Source: Bradyrhizobium altum
Lineage (GTDB): Bacteria; Pseudomonadota; Alphaproteobacteria; Rhizobiales; Xanthobacteraceae
DNA length: 36,881 nt
NCBI RefSeq assembly: GCF_020889705.1
Contig: NZ_JACMYP010000055.1
Span: forward strand, 1-36,881
Direction of reading: 5' to 3'
Part shown: piece after piece, positions 23,143 to 30,882 of the stretch
How positions within the stretch are numbered: the first letter of the stretch is position 1
Layout of the letters: each line of letters opens with the position of its first letter
Made by a program: the position numbers and the translations under genes
The notes under the pieces: model-generated
Told to the model about the DNA's origin: nothing
Seen by the model: the letters and a program-made list of their open reading frames with translations, nothing else
The model's database searches: none

Positions 23143-23168
23143 TAGCTAAGGGCCGGACGGGAGCCCGA

Positions 23169-23190
23169 GCGAACGACGACAATCGTTCGC
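23169..23190 (+). other. Hairpin in the predicted formamidase leader
   Basis: Perfect 8-bp arms GCGAACGA/TCGTTCGC with a 6-nt loop lie in the predicted 5' untranslated region, about 15 bases after the expected start of transcription and 38 bases before the ATG. It may be an operator or an RNA structure. Confidence 0.5.
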
Positions 23191-23227
23191 GAAATGACAG
23201 CCCATTTCAAATTGGCGGGAGGAACGC

Positions 23228-24241
23228 ATGAATGGACTTGGCGGTCTCAACAAATCACCCAACGGCGTAGTGATCGGACTGGTGCAGTTGCAGCTGCCCG
23301 TGGTGGCGACCAAGGCCGATCTGGCGCGGCAGACCGAGCGCATCGTCTGGATGGTGGGCAAGGCGCGGCGCAATCTCGCCACCATGGATCTGGTCGTATT
23401 CCCGGAATACGCGCTGCACGGGCTCTCGATGGATACCAATCCGGAGATCATGTGCCGGCTCGACGGGCCTGAAGTCGCGGCCTTCAGGCAGGCCTGCATC
23501 GACAACAGGATCTGGGGCTGCTTCTCCATCATGGAGTTCAACCCGCACGGCAATCCCTACAATTCCGGGCTGATCATCGACGATCACGGCGAGATCAAGC
23601 TCTACTACCGCAAATTCCATCCCTGGATTCCGGTCGAGCCGTGGGAGCCGGGCGATGTCGGCATTCCCGTGATCGACGGACCGAAAGGTGCAAAGATCGC
23701 GCTGATCATCTGCCATGACGGCATGTTCCCGGAGATGGCCCGCGAATGTGCCTACAAGGGCGCGGAGATCATGATCCGCACCGCAGGCTACACCGCGCCG
23801 ATCCGCGACAGCTGGCGCTTTACCAACCAGGCCAACGCGTTCCAGAACCTGATGGTGACGGCCAATGTCTGCATGTGCGGCTCGGATGGGTCGTTCGACT
23901 CGATGGGCGAAGGCATGATCGTCAATTTCGACGGCAGCATCATCGCGCACGGCACCACGGGGCGGGCCGACGAGATCATCACCGCCGAGGTGCGGCCCGA
24001 CCTCGTGCGCGAGGCGCGGATCAACTGGGGCGTCGAGAACAACATCTATCAGCTTTGGCACCGCGGCTATGTCGCGGTGAAAGGCGGCGCGATGGATTGT
24101 CCCTACACCTTCATGCAGGACATGGTGTCGGGCCGGTTCCGCCTGCCCTGGGAAGATCAGGTCAAGATCACCGACGGCACGTCCTGCGGCTTTCCAGCGC
24201 CGACGCGGATGTTCGGCAAGACCGCGAAGGCCGCCGAGTAG
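23228..24241 (+). CDS. amiF: Formamidase (AmiF-type nitrilase-superfamily amidase)
   Basis: 337 residues. It should hydrolyse formamide to formate and ammonia in the cytoplasm. The nitrilase-fold triad is visible: Glu60 (VVFPEY), Lys129 (YYRKFHPW) and Cys162 (IICHDGMFPE). The whole pattern follows Helicobacter AmiF: 'GCFSIMEFNPHGNPYNSGLIIDDHGEI', 'PWIPVEPWEPGDVGIPV' and 'GVENNIYQLWHRGYVA', with matching length and an identical Glu60 position. An aliphatic amidase (AmiE) is the main alternative. The ATG follows GGAGGAACGC. It is driven by a sigma-54 promoter 86 bp upstream, so nitrogen limitation is the likely signal. It is divergent from a cysteine hydrolase. Confidence 0.85.
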   Translation: MNGLGGLNKSPNGVVIGLVQLQLPVVATKADLARQTERIVWMVGKARRNLATMDLVVFPEYALHGLSMDTNPEIMCRLDGPEVAAFRQACIDNRIWGCFSIMEFNPHGNPYNSGLIIDDHGEIKLYYRKFHPWIPVEPWEPGDVGIPVIDGPKGAKIALIICHDGMFPEMARECAYKGAEIMIRTAGYTAPIRDSWRFTNQANAFQNLMVTANVCMCGSDGSFDSMGEGMIVNFDGSIIAHGTTGRADEIITAEVRPDLVREARINWGVENNIYQLWHRGYVAVKGGAMDCPYTFMQDMVSGRFRLPWEDQVKITDGTSCGFPAPTRMFGKTAKAAE

Positions 24242-24256
24242 CCGGCCATTTGATTT

Positions 24257-24304
24257 GAGCATGATCTCTTCGGAAAGCCGCTACACTTTTCCGGATCATA
24301 CTCT
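24257..24304. repeat. Dispersed palindromic repeat, family A copy 4
   Basis: gagcatgatctcttcgg...cacttttccggatcatactc lies in the 61-bp gap between the convergent formamidase and YeiH-type genes, where it could act as a two-way terminator. Confidence 0.75.
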
Positions 24305-25376
24305 ATTTGAAGAAGTGCACCAAGCCGATGCTCAAGCCCAGCAGCAGCATCAGCGACAGCGTGACCGCCGCCGTCACCCGGCCGCCGACGGTCGAGAGCA
24401 CGCGCACATCGACGCCGAGCCCAAGCGCTGCCATCGAGACGACGGTGAGGATCGCCGCCGTCTTCGTCACCGGCGCGATCGCGATGTCAGGCACGAGCTG
24501 GAACGAGCGCAGCGCGGCCAGCACCAGGAAGCCGATGATGAACCAGGGTACCAGCTTGAACGGGCTGATCGAGGCGGCCTTTGCAGCACCTTCCTTGGCG
24601 GTGCCGGCGGCCTTGCGCCGCCGCGCGACGAACAGCGAGAGGCCGACCACGATCGGGCCCAGCATCAGGACCCGCACCAGCTTCACCAGCGTGCCGATCT
24701 GGGTGCTCACGATACCGGCCGGCACGGTCGCCGCCAGCACCTGCGGCACCGCGTAGACCGTGAGCCCTGCGAGGATGCCGTATTGCGTCGCCGTCAGTTT
24801 CAGCAGCGGGATCAGCAACGGCAGGCCGAGCACCATCAGCACGCCGAGAATGGCGGTGAACGAGATCGACGAGGCGATGTCATCGCCATCGGCCTCGATC
24901 ACGGGCGCCACCGCCGCAATCGCGGAATTGCCGCAGATCGAATTGCCGCAGGCGATCAGGATCGCGAGTTTGGTCTTGAGCCCGAGGATCCGGCTGAGAC
25001 CATAGGTCACCGCCAGCATGATCACGACGGTGACGGCGATCGCGCCGATCAGGAGCCCGCCCGACGCCACGATGGCGGCGAAGCTGATGGACGCGCCGAG
25101 CAGCATCACGGCGACCTCGAGAAGTTGCTTGGCGCTGAAGGCAATGCCCGAGCGCCAGCGCTCCGGCGGCTCCCAGGCGGTGCGCACCGCCATCCCGAGC
25201 AGGATCGCGACGACCAGGGCCTCGATATAGGGATGGTCAAAAACCCGCTCTTCGGCCGCCTGGATACCGAGCGAGATGATCGTGACCACCCCGCAGAGCA
25301 GAATGCCCGGAATGAGCAGGAAAATGCGCTTCAGCGCGCCCTGCTTCTGCCCCTGATCTTGTTCTTGTTGCGGCAC
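24303..25376 (-). CDS. YeiH/UPF0324-family putative sulfate exporter-type membrane protein
   Basis: 357 residues from a GTG at 25376 behind AGAGGATGTC. About ten hydrophobic segments mark an inner-membrane transporter. The hallmark of the family is 'LAILIACGNSICGNSAIAAVAPVI', a Gly-Asn-Ser repeat near residue 140; the opening helices and 'EALVVAILLGMAVRT' also fit. The family (PSE, UPF0324) is usually annotated as sulfate exporter but substrate evidence is thin. The divergent LysR-type gene is the usual partner, as in the YeiH-YeiE pair of enterobacteria. It may export a small anion such as sulfite or sulfate, which would suit the sulfonate genes of this window. Confidence 0.88.
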   Translation of the reverse strand: MPQQEQDQGQKQGALKRIFLLIPGILLCGVVTIISLGIQAAEERVFDHPYIEALVVAILLGMAVRTAWEPPERWRSGIAFSAKQLLEVAVMLLGASISFAAIVASGGLLIGAIAVTVVIMLAVTYGLSRILGLKTKLAILIACGNSICGNSAIAAVAPVIEADGDDIASSISFTAILGVLMVLGLPLLIPLLKLTATQYGILAGLTVYAVPQVLAATVPAGIVSTQIGTLVKLVRVLMLGPIVVGLSLFVARRRKAAGTAKEGAAKAASISPFKLVPWFIIGFLVLAALRSFQLVPDIAIAPVTKTAAILTVVSMAALGLGVDVRVLSTVGGRVTAAVTLSLMLLLGLSIGLVHFFK

Positions 25377-25462
25377 GACATCCTCTTTTCGGAGAAGATT
25401 TTATGCGCCAGGGCGCCCCGCTTGGCTAATATCTTTTCGGACTGCCCCGATAGAGAGAAGTT
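25377..25462. promoter_or_regulatory. Divergent yeiH-lysR promoter region with a 10-bp direct repeat
   Basis: TCTTTTCGGA occurs at 25384-25393 and again at 25432-25441, 48 bp apart, at the two ends of the intergenic region. The left copy overlaps the ribosome site of the YeiH-type gene. They may be LysR-type half-sites, though one may be coincidental. Confidence 0.35.
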
Positions 25463-26431
25463 ATGTCCCTCAACCTGCATCTGCTCCGCCTGTTCGCGGC
25501 CGTGGCGAGAACCGGAAGTTTCTCGCGCGCCGCCGACCTCCTGCACATCAGCCAGCCCGCGATCTCCAAGGGCGTGCGGGATTTCGAGCTGCAGGTCGGC
25601 TGCCGGCTGCTCGACCGCACGCCGAAGGGGGTGCGGCCGACCCGGGAGGGCGCGGCGCTGGCGCGCCATGCCGAGACACTGTTCGCGGCCGAGCGCGCCG
25701 CCGAGGACGAGTTGCAGGCATTGCGCAACCTCGACAGCGGCTCGCTGCGCATCGGGGCCAGCACGACGATCGCGACCTACATGATCCCGGAATATCTCGG
25801 CGTCTTCCACCGCGCCTTTCCAGGCATCGATCTTCATGTCGTGAGCGCCAACACCAGCGATATCGCCGCGCTGATGCTGGGGTATGAGATCGAGATCGCA
25901 CTGGTCGAGGGGCCGGTCGAGGACGAGAACCTGACCAGCACAGCCTGGCGGACCGACGTGATGGTGCTGATCGCAGGCCCGGATCACCGCTTCGCGGCTG
26001 CAGCAGGCCCGATCGACGTCCGCCTGCTCAACAACGAAATCCTGATCGTGCGCGAGCCCGGCTCAGGCACACGCGAGGTGGTGGCGCAGGCACTCGCCGC
26101 CCACCGCGTCGAGCCGCAGCGCACGCTCGAGATCGGCAGCACCGAGGCGATCAAGCAGGCGGTGGCCGCCGGTGTCGGCGTCGCCATCGTGTCCGTCGCG
26201 ACGATCGACGATCAGGTGAAGCTTGGAAAACTCAAGGTGATCCCGATCAAGGGCGTCCATATCGAGCGCACGCTGTGGCAGCTGAAATCGCCCGGCCGGC
26301 TGGACGTGCCGGCGGCGGTCGCGTTCGAGGGGATCATTCGGGAAGCGCAGGCGAAGACGCCGCCGCGCGTAGCGGCGGTTAGAGCGCGGCGAACAGACCC
26401 TGCGCCCAGGCAACGGCGTGCTCGAAGCTGA
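25463..26431 (+). CDS. LysR-family regulator, YeiE/CysB-like
   Basis: 322 residues. The N-terminal winged helix is clear: 'LHLLRLFAAVARTGSFSRAADLLHISQPAISKGVRDFELQVGCRLLDRTPKGVRPTREG'. The effector-binding domain has 'GSLRIGASTTIATYMIPEYLGVFHRAFPGIDLHVVSANT' and 'LEIGSTEAIKQAVAAGVGVAIVSVATI'. It should bind DNA as a tetramer and regulate the divergent YeiH-type gene, 86 bp away, in response to a small molecule. The RBS is GAGAGAAGTT. The last ~18 residues (RARRTDPAPRQRRARS) overlap the end of the convergent small membrane protein gene and look like a run-on extension. Confidence 0.9.
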   Translation: MSLNLHLLRLFAAVARTGSFSRAADLLHISQPAISKGVRDFELQVGCRLLDRTPKGVRPTREGAALARHAETLFAAERAAEDELQALRNLDSGSLRIGASTTIATYMIPEYLGVFHRAFPGIDLHVVSANTSDIAALMLGYEIEIALVEGPVEDENLTSTAWRTDVMVLIAGPDHRFAAAAGPIDVRLLNNEILIVREPGSGTREVVAQALAAHRVEPQRTLEIGSTEAIKQAVAAGVGVAIVSVATIDDQVKLGKLKVIPIKGVHIERTLWQLKSPGRLDVPAAVAFEGIIREAQAKTPPRVAAVRARRTDPAPRQRRARS

Positions 26432-26600
26432 ACACGCCCGGCTCGAAATAGACGGCGCGTGCCAGCACGATGCCGACCACCAGCACCCAGAACACGCTGG
26501 TGCCCGCGGTCTTCAGCCAATTCGACACGCCTTCGCTCGCGGCCGAAGAATCGACCGCGGGGACCGGCTCGCCGAAGGGATCGAATGCGGATTGGCTCAT
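26379..26600 (-). CDS. Small single-span membrane protein, function unknown
   Basis: 73 residues from the ATG at 26600 (an earlier one at 26612 adds four residues; neither has a clear ribosome site). An acidic, Ser/Ala-rich N-terminus (FDPFGEPVPAVDSSAASEG) is followed by one membrane helix (GTSVFWVLVVGIVLARAVYF) and an aromatic C-terminal stretch (FSFEHAVAWAQGLFAAL). I do not recognise a domain. The composition and the single strong helix suggest a real small membrane protein. Its 3' end overlaps the end of the LysR gene by 53 bp on the opposite strand. Confidence 0.6.
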   Translation of the reverse strand: MSQSAFDPFGEPVPAVDSSAASEGVSNWLKTAGTSVFWVLVVGIVLARAVYFEPGVFSFEHAVAWAQGLFAAL

Positions 26601-26749
26601 CGTCATAACCATCAGGAATGCCGCAACAATGTCGCGACGACGGGGGCGGAAGCAAGAGTAGCGGAATGCCTTTTGTAGCGGTTACTTGGAAGGACGTTTT
26701 CCGGCCCGAAAGCCGGGGAGCATTTCCTTCTCGGCGACCCGAATAGGCG

Positions 26750-27988
26750 TCAACCGTCGGTCCCGCGCTGCGGCGCCACCCGTGGCAGCGTGATCCGCGC
26801 GCTGGTCCCCATACCCGGGGCACTGTCGAGATGGAGTTCTCCACCCAGCCGGTTCGTGACGATGTTGTGCACGATGTGGAGACCGAGCCCGATGCGGCCA
26901 ATGTCGCGGCGCGTGGTGAAGAAGGGATCGAAGGCCTGCCGCAGCACGTCGCGGTCCATCCCGCAGCCATCGTCGGCGAACAGGATCTCCACCTGGTCCG
27001 CGCCTGACGCGCGCAGCCGGATCGTGATGGTGCCGCCCTTGCCGTCCGGAAACGCGTGTGCGACCGAATTGACGAACAAATTGGTCAGCGCCTGGCCGTA
27101 GGGACCGGGATAGCTGTTCATCGCAAGATGAGGCGAACAATCGACCTCAAGGGCCAAGTTGTTCTTCGGCAATGCCGGACGCAGGTTCGAGAGAACCTGC
27201 TCGGTCACCTCGCCGAGATCGAACTGGCTGCGGTCGAAATAGCTGCGATCGACGGCCACCTGCTTGAACGACTGCACCAGGTCTGCGGCGCGCTTGAGGT
27301 TGCCGACCAGCAGCGACGACGCGCTCTCGACCACCTCGATGAAATCGCTCAGGCTGGAGCGCTTCAGCTTGCCGCGCGCAGCCTCGGCAGCGAAGTCGGC
27401 GCATTTCTGCTCCAGCACCGAGGCAACCGTGAGGCTGGTGCCGACCGGGCTGTTGATCTCGTGCGCAACACCGGCCACCAGCCGGCCCAGCGCCGCAAGC
27501 TTTTCCGCCTCGATCAGCGACGCCTGGGTCTCCTGCAGATGGTGCAACGCCTTCTCGGCCGCATCCCGGGCGGCGCGGATCTCGCGTTCGCTGCGCTTGC
27601 GATCGGTGATCTCTTCGGCTGCGACGTTGACACCGACGATGCTGCCGTTCGGTTCGCGTTGCGGGTGCCAATGCGTGATCCAGCATCGCTCGTCATTGTG
27701 GCCGGGGCGCTGACCGTAAACCTCCACCCCGGTCACGGGCTCTCCCGTTTCCATGATCGACCGGACGATACCTTCGACCGCATTGGCCAGTGCGGGCACG
27801 CAATCATGCACCGTACGTCCGAGATGGCCTTCGACCGAGATGCCGCAGATCTCGGTGAGCCGCTGGTTGATCTGAAGGTAACGGCAATCGGGAGACAGGT
27901 AGGCAAGGCCGATCGGCGCAGTGTCATAGATCAGCTGCAGCGCCGGTTGCTTTGGGAACTGAACGTCCTGGACGACGGACGACCGCAT
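26750..27988 (-). CDS. Soluble PAS-domain sensor histidine kinase
   Basis: 412 residues with no membrane segment, so cytoplasmic. A PAS domain covers about residues 15-130 (LIYDTAPIGLAYLSPDCRYLQINQRLTEICG...EITDRKRSE), then a short coiled coil. The HisKA-type dimerisation box 'KLAALGRLVAGVAHEINSPVGTSL' carries the phospho-accepting His176. The HATPase_c domain has the N box (NLFVNSVAHAFPD), D-box 'FADDGCGMDRD' and G box 'GIGLGLHIVHNIV', all apparently complete. No response regulator lies next to it, so it is an orphan kinase. The RBS AGGGGGAGGGC is strong. It is followed by the small membrane protein gene, with about 150 bp between. Confidence 0.92.
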   Translation of the reverse strand: MRSSVVQDVQFPKQPALQLIYDTAPIGLAYLSPDCRYLQINQRLTEICGISVEGHLGRTVHDCVPALANAVEGIVRSIMETGEPVTGVEVYGQRPGHNDERCWITHWHPQREPNGSIVGVNVAAEEITDRKRSEREIRAARDAAEKALHHLQETQASLIEAEKLAALGRLVAGVAHEINSPVGTSLTVASVLEQKCADFAAEAARGKLKRSSLSDFIEVVESASSLLVGNLKRAADLVQSFKQVAVDRSYFDRSQFDLGEVTEQVLSNLRPALPKNNLALEVDCSPHLAMNSYPGPYGQALTNLFVNSVAHAFPDGKGGTITIRLRASGADQVEILFADDGCGMDRDVLRQAFDPFFTTRRDIGRIGLGLHIVHNIVTNRLGGELHLDSAPGMGTSARITLPRVAPQRGTDG

Positions 27989-28117
27989 GCCCTCCCCCTC
28001 CCCCGTTGGCGCAAGTCTAGCGCGTCAGGGCCGGGGCGCAAATAGGCGAACTGTGCCAGGCAATGGCGGTCAAACTGTCCGGATTCGGCACGGCGGACGA
28101 CGCCGAGTGCCGCAGCG

Positions 28118-29413
28118 TCAGCTATTCACTGCACCGTGCGCTCGGAAATTCTCGATGAAGCTCAGCAGCACCCGCGCGCCGGTGTCGGCGTCGGCGAACT
28201 CGACATGCTCGGCCGGATTGTGGCTGATTCCGCCGCGGCAGCGGACGAAGATCATGCCGATATCGGCGATATCGACCATCGCCATGCCGTCGTGCCCGGC
28301 CCCGCTCGGCAGCTCGAACACGGCATGGCCCTCGGCCGCGACCGCCTCGGCGATCTGCGTCTTCAGCCACGGTGCGCAGGGCACGCTGCGGTTCTCGTGA
28401 GTGACGTCGATCTGCAAGGCGAGTTCGCGGCGCTTTGCGATCGCCTCGATCTGACGCACGATGTCGGCGACGGCACGCTTGCGATGCATGTCGCTCTGCG
28501 AGCGGATGTCCATCGTGAAGGACACCTTGCCTGGGATCACGTTGGTGGCGCCGGGCATCGCGTTGATATAGCCGACGGTCCCGACCAGGCCGGCTTCATC
28601 GCTGTTGCAGAATTGCTCGATCGCAACGATGCATTCGGCAGCGCCCGTCAGCGCATCGCGCCGCAGCGGCATCGGCACCGTGCCGGCATGGCCGGCAACG
28701 CCGGTGAGATTGGCGGCAAGCCGGGTCGCCCCTGAGATCGCGGTGACGACGCCGACCGGCAGCGCCTTCTGTTCCAGCACGGGGCCCTGCTCGATGTGCA
28801 GCTCGACATAACCGAGCAGCTCGCGGCGGGCGCGCGCCGCCTTGCCGATATGATCAGGGTCGAGCCCAAACTGCGCCAGCGCATCACGCATCGACGTGCC
28901 GGCGCGGTCGCGCGTGTTGAGCACGCTCTCGTCGAACGTGCCGGCCACCGCGCGGCTGCCGAGCAGGGTCGACGCAAAGCGCACGCCCTCCTCGTCCGCG
29001 AAGCCCACGATCTCGATCGCGAACGGCAACCGCCTGCCCCGCCGGTTCAGATCGGCGACGCAGGCGATCGCGGTGATGACGCCGAGCGGGCCGTCCCATC
29101 TGCCGGCGTCGCGCACGGTGTCGTAATGCGAGCCGAGCATCAGGGCCGGCAGAGCCGGCCGCTCGCCCTCGTAGCGGCCGCAGACATTGCCGATCGCATC
29201 GAGATGCGCGCTCATGCCGGCCTCGCGCATCCAGGACAGGATGAGATCGGCCGCCTTGCGATGCTCGTCGGTGAGGAAGACGCGCGCCAGATGCTCCGGC
29301 GTCTCGGAGATTGCCGCGAGCTGATCGATCCGCGCCACGATCTCGTCGCCAAGAGAAGACGGATTCGAGGACGATTTCGCGGCCGGTTTCTTCTCGCTCA
29401 TGCTGTTTCCCAT
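28118..29413 (-). CDS. Allantoate amidohydrolase/ureidase-type M20 hydrolase
   Basis: 431 residues from the ATG at 29413; the ATG at 29401 behind GGGAAACAGC is equally plausible. It belongs to the Zn-dependent AllC/HyuC/UAB group. Metal-site segments are visible: 'LMLGSHYDTVRDAGRWDGPLGV', 'GFADEEGVRF', 'YVELHIEQGPVLE' and the C-terminal 'ISHNPAEHVEF'. The 'SGAGHDGMAM' motif is also typical. Likely reaction: allantoate to ureidoglycine (or ureidoglycolate), ammonia and CO2. N-carbamoyl-amino acid or beta-ureidopropionase activity cannot be excluded. Proximity to a PuuE-type allantoinase gene favours allantoate. The divergent upstream region is shared with the BMP importer operon. Confidence 0.83.
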   Translation of the reverse strand: MGNSMSEKKPAAKSSSNPSSLGDEIVARIDQLAAISETPEHLARVFLTDEHRKAADLILSWMREAGMSAHLDAIGNVCGRYEGERPALPALMLGSHYDTVRDAGRWDGPLGVITAIACVADLNRRGRRLPFAIEIVGFADEEGVRFASTLLGSRAVAGTFDESVLNTRDRAGTSMRDALAQFGLDPDHIGKAARARRELLGYVELHIEQGPVLEQKALPVGVVTAISGATRLAANLTGVAGHAGTVPMPLRRDALTGAAECIVAIEQFCNSDEAGLVGTVGYINAMPGATNVIPGKVSFTMDIRSQSDMHRKRAVADIVRQIEAIAKRRELALQIDVTHENRSVPCAPWLKTQIAEAVAAEGHAVFELPSGAGHDGMAMVDIADIGMIFVRCRGGISHNPAEHVEFADADTGARVLLSFIENFRAHGAVNS

Positions 29414-29681
29414 CAGTCCGACCCGCCACCCGAGCCCGCTTCACTCGTAACAGGCCCGGTCCGATTGACCAGCCGGCAAATGGCGTCCTGACGCCGCCCC
29501 CAGCGCGGCTCGCATCGGCCGTCCAGGGGTTAGCGACTGCTTAACGGCATTGCATACAACGACGATTGATCGCTCATCAAATAGGCAATCCGGACTCTGC
29601 CGATTCCGGAGGCCGTCCATGTTGATTATTATACACATTCATATTCAGTCACTTACAGAACCATGACCGCCAAATGTGCTC
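29414..29681. promoter_or_regulatory. Divergent region upstream of the importer/biuret operon
   Basis: No gene is seen here. The stretch just upstream of the sigma-54 site is notably AT-rich (29560-29660), as expected for an enhancer or IHF region. It contains TGT-N10-ACA at 29620-29635, the form of a NifA upstream activator site, centred about 80 bp before the expected start of transcription. I see no convincing NtrC dyad. Confidence 0.35.
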
Positions 29682-29696
29682 TGGCACGAAGCTTGC
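29682..29696 (+). promoter_or_regulatory. Sigma-54 promoter of the BMP importer/biuret hydrolase operon
   Basis: TGGCACGAAGCTTGC is preceded by C, giving YTGGCACG-N4-TTGC with GG-N10-GC spacing. Expected start of transcription is near 29708, leaving a leader of about 65 bases before the ATG at 29773. Confidence 0.87.
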
Positions 29697-29772
29697 GACA
29701 CTCCGTCACGCGCCGCCGTTACGGCGGCTGCGACAAGGACAGGCGGGTCGACCCCGCCGGAGGGAGCAGGCG

Positions 29773-30882
29773 ATGGATTTTGGCAGGATTTCAAGAAGGC
29801 ATCTATTGCAGGGAAGCGCGGCATTGGCGCTCGGCAGCACGCTCGGCGTTCGCGGCGCGGCGGCAGCGGAAACCACGGTCGGCTTCATCTATGTCGGGTC
29901 GCGCGACGACTATGGCTACAACCAGGCCCACGCGCAGGGCGCGGCGGCGCTGAAGAAGCTTCCCGGCATCAAGGTGGTCGAGGAAGAGAAGGTGCCGGAG
30001 ACCGACGCGGTCGAGAAGACCATCGAGTCCATGATCAATCTCGACGGCGCCACGCTGCTGTTTCCGACCTCGTTCGGTTACTACAACCCGCATGTCGTCA
30101 AGATGGCGGGCAAGTTTCCGAAGATGCACTTCGAGCATTGCGGCGGCCTGTGGTCCGACAAGGACCCGAAGAACGCCGGCAGCTATTTCGGCTATATCGA
30201 CGAGGCGCAATACATCTCCGGCATCGTCGCCGGCTATTCGACCAAGAGCGGCAAGCTCGGCTTCGTCGCAGCCAAGCCGATCCCGCAGGTGCTGCGCAAC
30301 ATCAATGCGTTCACGCTCGGCGCCCGGCTCGCCAATCCGAAGGCGACCACCCAGGTGATCTTCACCGGCGACTGGTCGATGCCGGTCAAGGAAGCCGAGG
30401 CGACCAACAGCCTGATCGACCAGGGCGTCGATGTGCTGACCTGCCATGTCGACGGACCGAAGACGATGGTCGAGAACGCCGCGCGCCGCGGCGCGATGGT
30501 GTGCGGCTATCACGTCAACCAGTCGCCGTTGGCGCCGAAGGCCTATCTCACCGGCGCCGAGTGGAATTGGGAAGCGCTCTATCCGAAATTCGTCAAGATG
30601 ATCACCGCCGGTGAAGCAATCCCGAACTTCTATCGCGGCGGCCTGAGGGAAGAGATCGTCAAGGTCTCGCCCTATGGCGAGATGGTCTCGGCGGAGGCCC
30701 GCAAGCATGCCGACGACGTCAAGGCCAAGTTCATGTCCGGCGAGTACGCGATCTTCAAGGGCCCGCTCGTGGACAACAAGGGCAAGACGGTGATCGCTTC
30801 CGGCACCGACCGCGGCCAGCAGGATCCCGAGCTCGAGAAGATGGACTATCTCGTCGAGGGCGTGATCGGAGCCACCGCGTGA
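29773..30882 (+). CDS. Tat-exported BMP-family ABC substrate-binding protein
   Basis: 369 residues from the ATG at 29773, preceded by GGAGGGAGCAGGCG; a longer frame to 29674 has no comparable start. The twin-arginine motif SRRHLLQG (7-14) is followed by an Ala-rich core and cleavage near GAAAA-E. The BMP/Med fold (PF02608) is clear: 'TTVGFIYVGSRDDYGYNQAHAQGAAALKKL', 'SYFGYIDEAQYISGIVAGYSTKSGKLGFVA', and 'LIDQGVDVLTCHVDGPKTMVENA'. Family members bind nucleosides or related heterocycles. The biuret hydrolase gene in the same operon suggests a carbamoyl or ureide ligand here. The stop overlaps the next GTG by 4 bp. Confidence 0.9.
   Translation: MDFGRISRRHLLQGSAALALGSTLGVRGAAAAETTVGFIYVGSRDDYGYNQAHAQGAAALKKLPGIKVVEEEKVPETDAVEKTIESMINLDGATLLFPTSFGYYNPHVVKMAGKFPKMHFEHCGGLWSDKDPKNAGSYFGYIDEAQYISGIVAGYSTKSGKLGFVAAKPIPQVLRNINAFTLGARLANPKATTQVIFTGDWSMPVKEAEATNSLIDQGVDVLTCHVDGPKTMVENAARRGAMVCGYHVNQSPLAPKAYLTGAEWNWEALYPKFVKMITAGEAIPNFYRGGLREEIVKVSPYGEMVSAEARKHADDVKAKFMSGEYAIFKGPLVDNKGKTVIASGTDRGQQDPELEKMDYLVEGVIGATA

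Noticed and set aside
24255..25784. Open frame of 509 codons on the plus strand
   Set aside because: It is antisense to the YeiH-type gene and then runs into the LysR gene in the wrong frame; His/Arg/Asp-rich with no recognisable fold.
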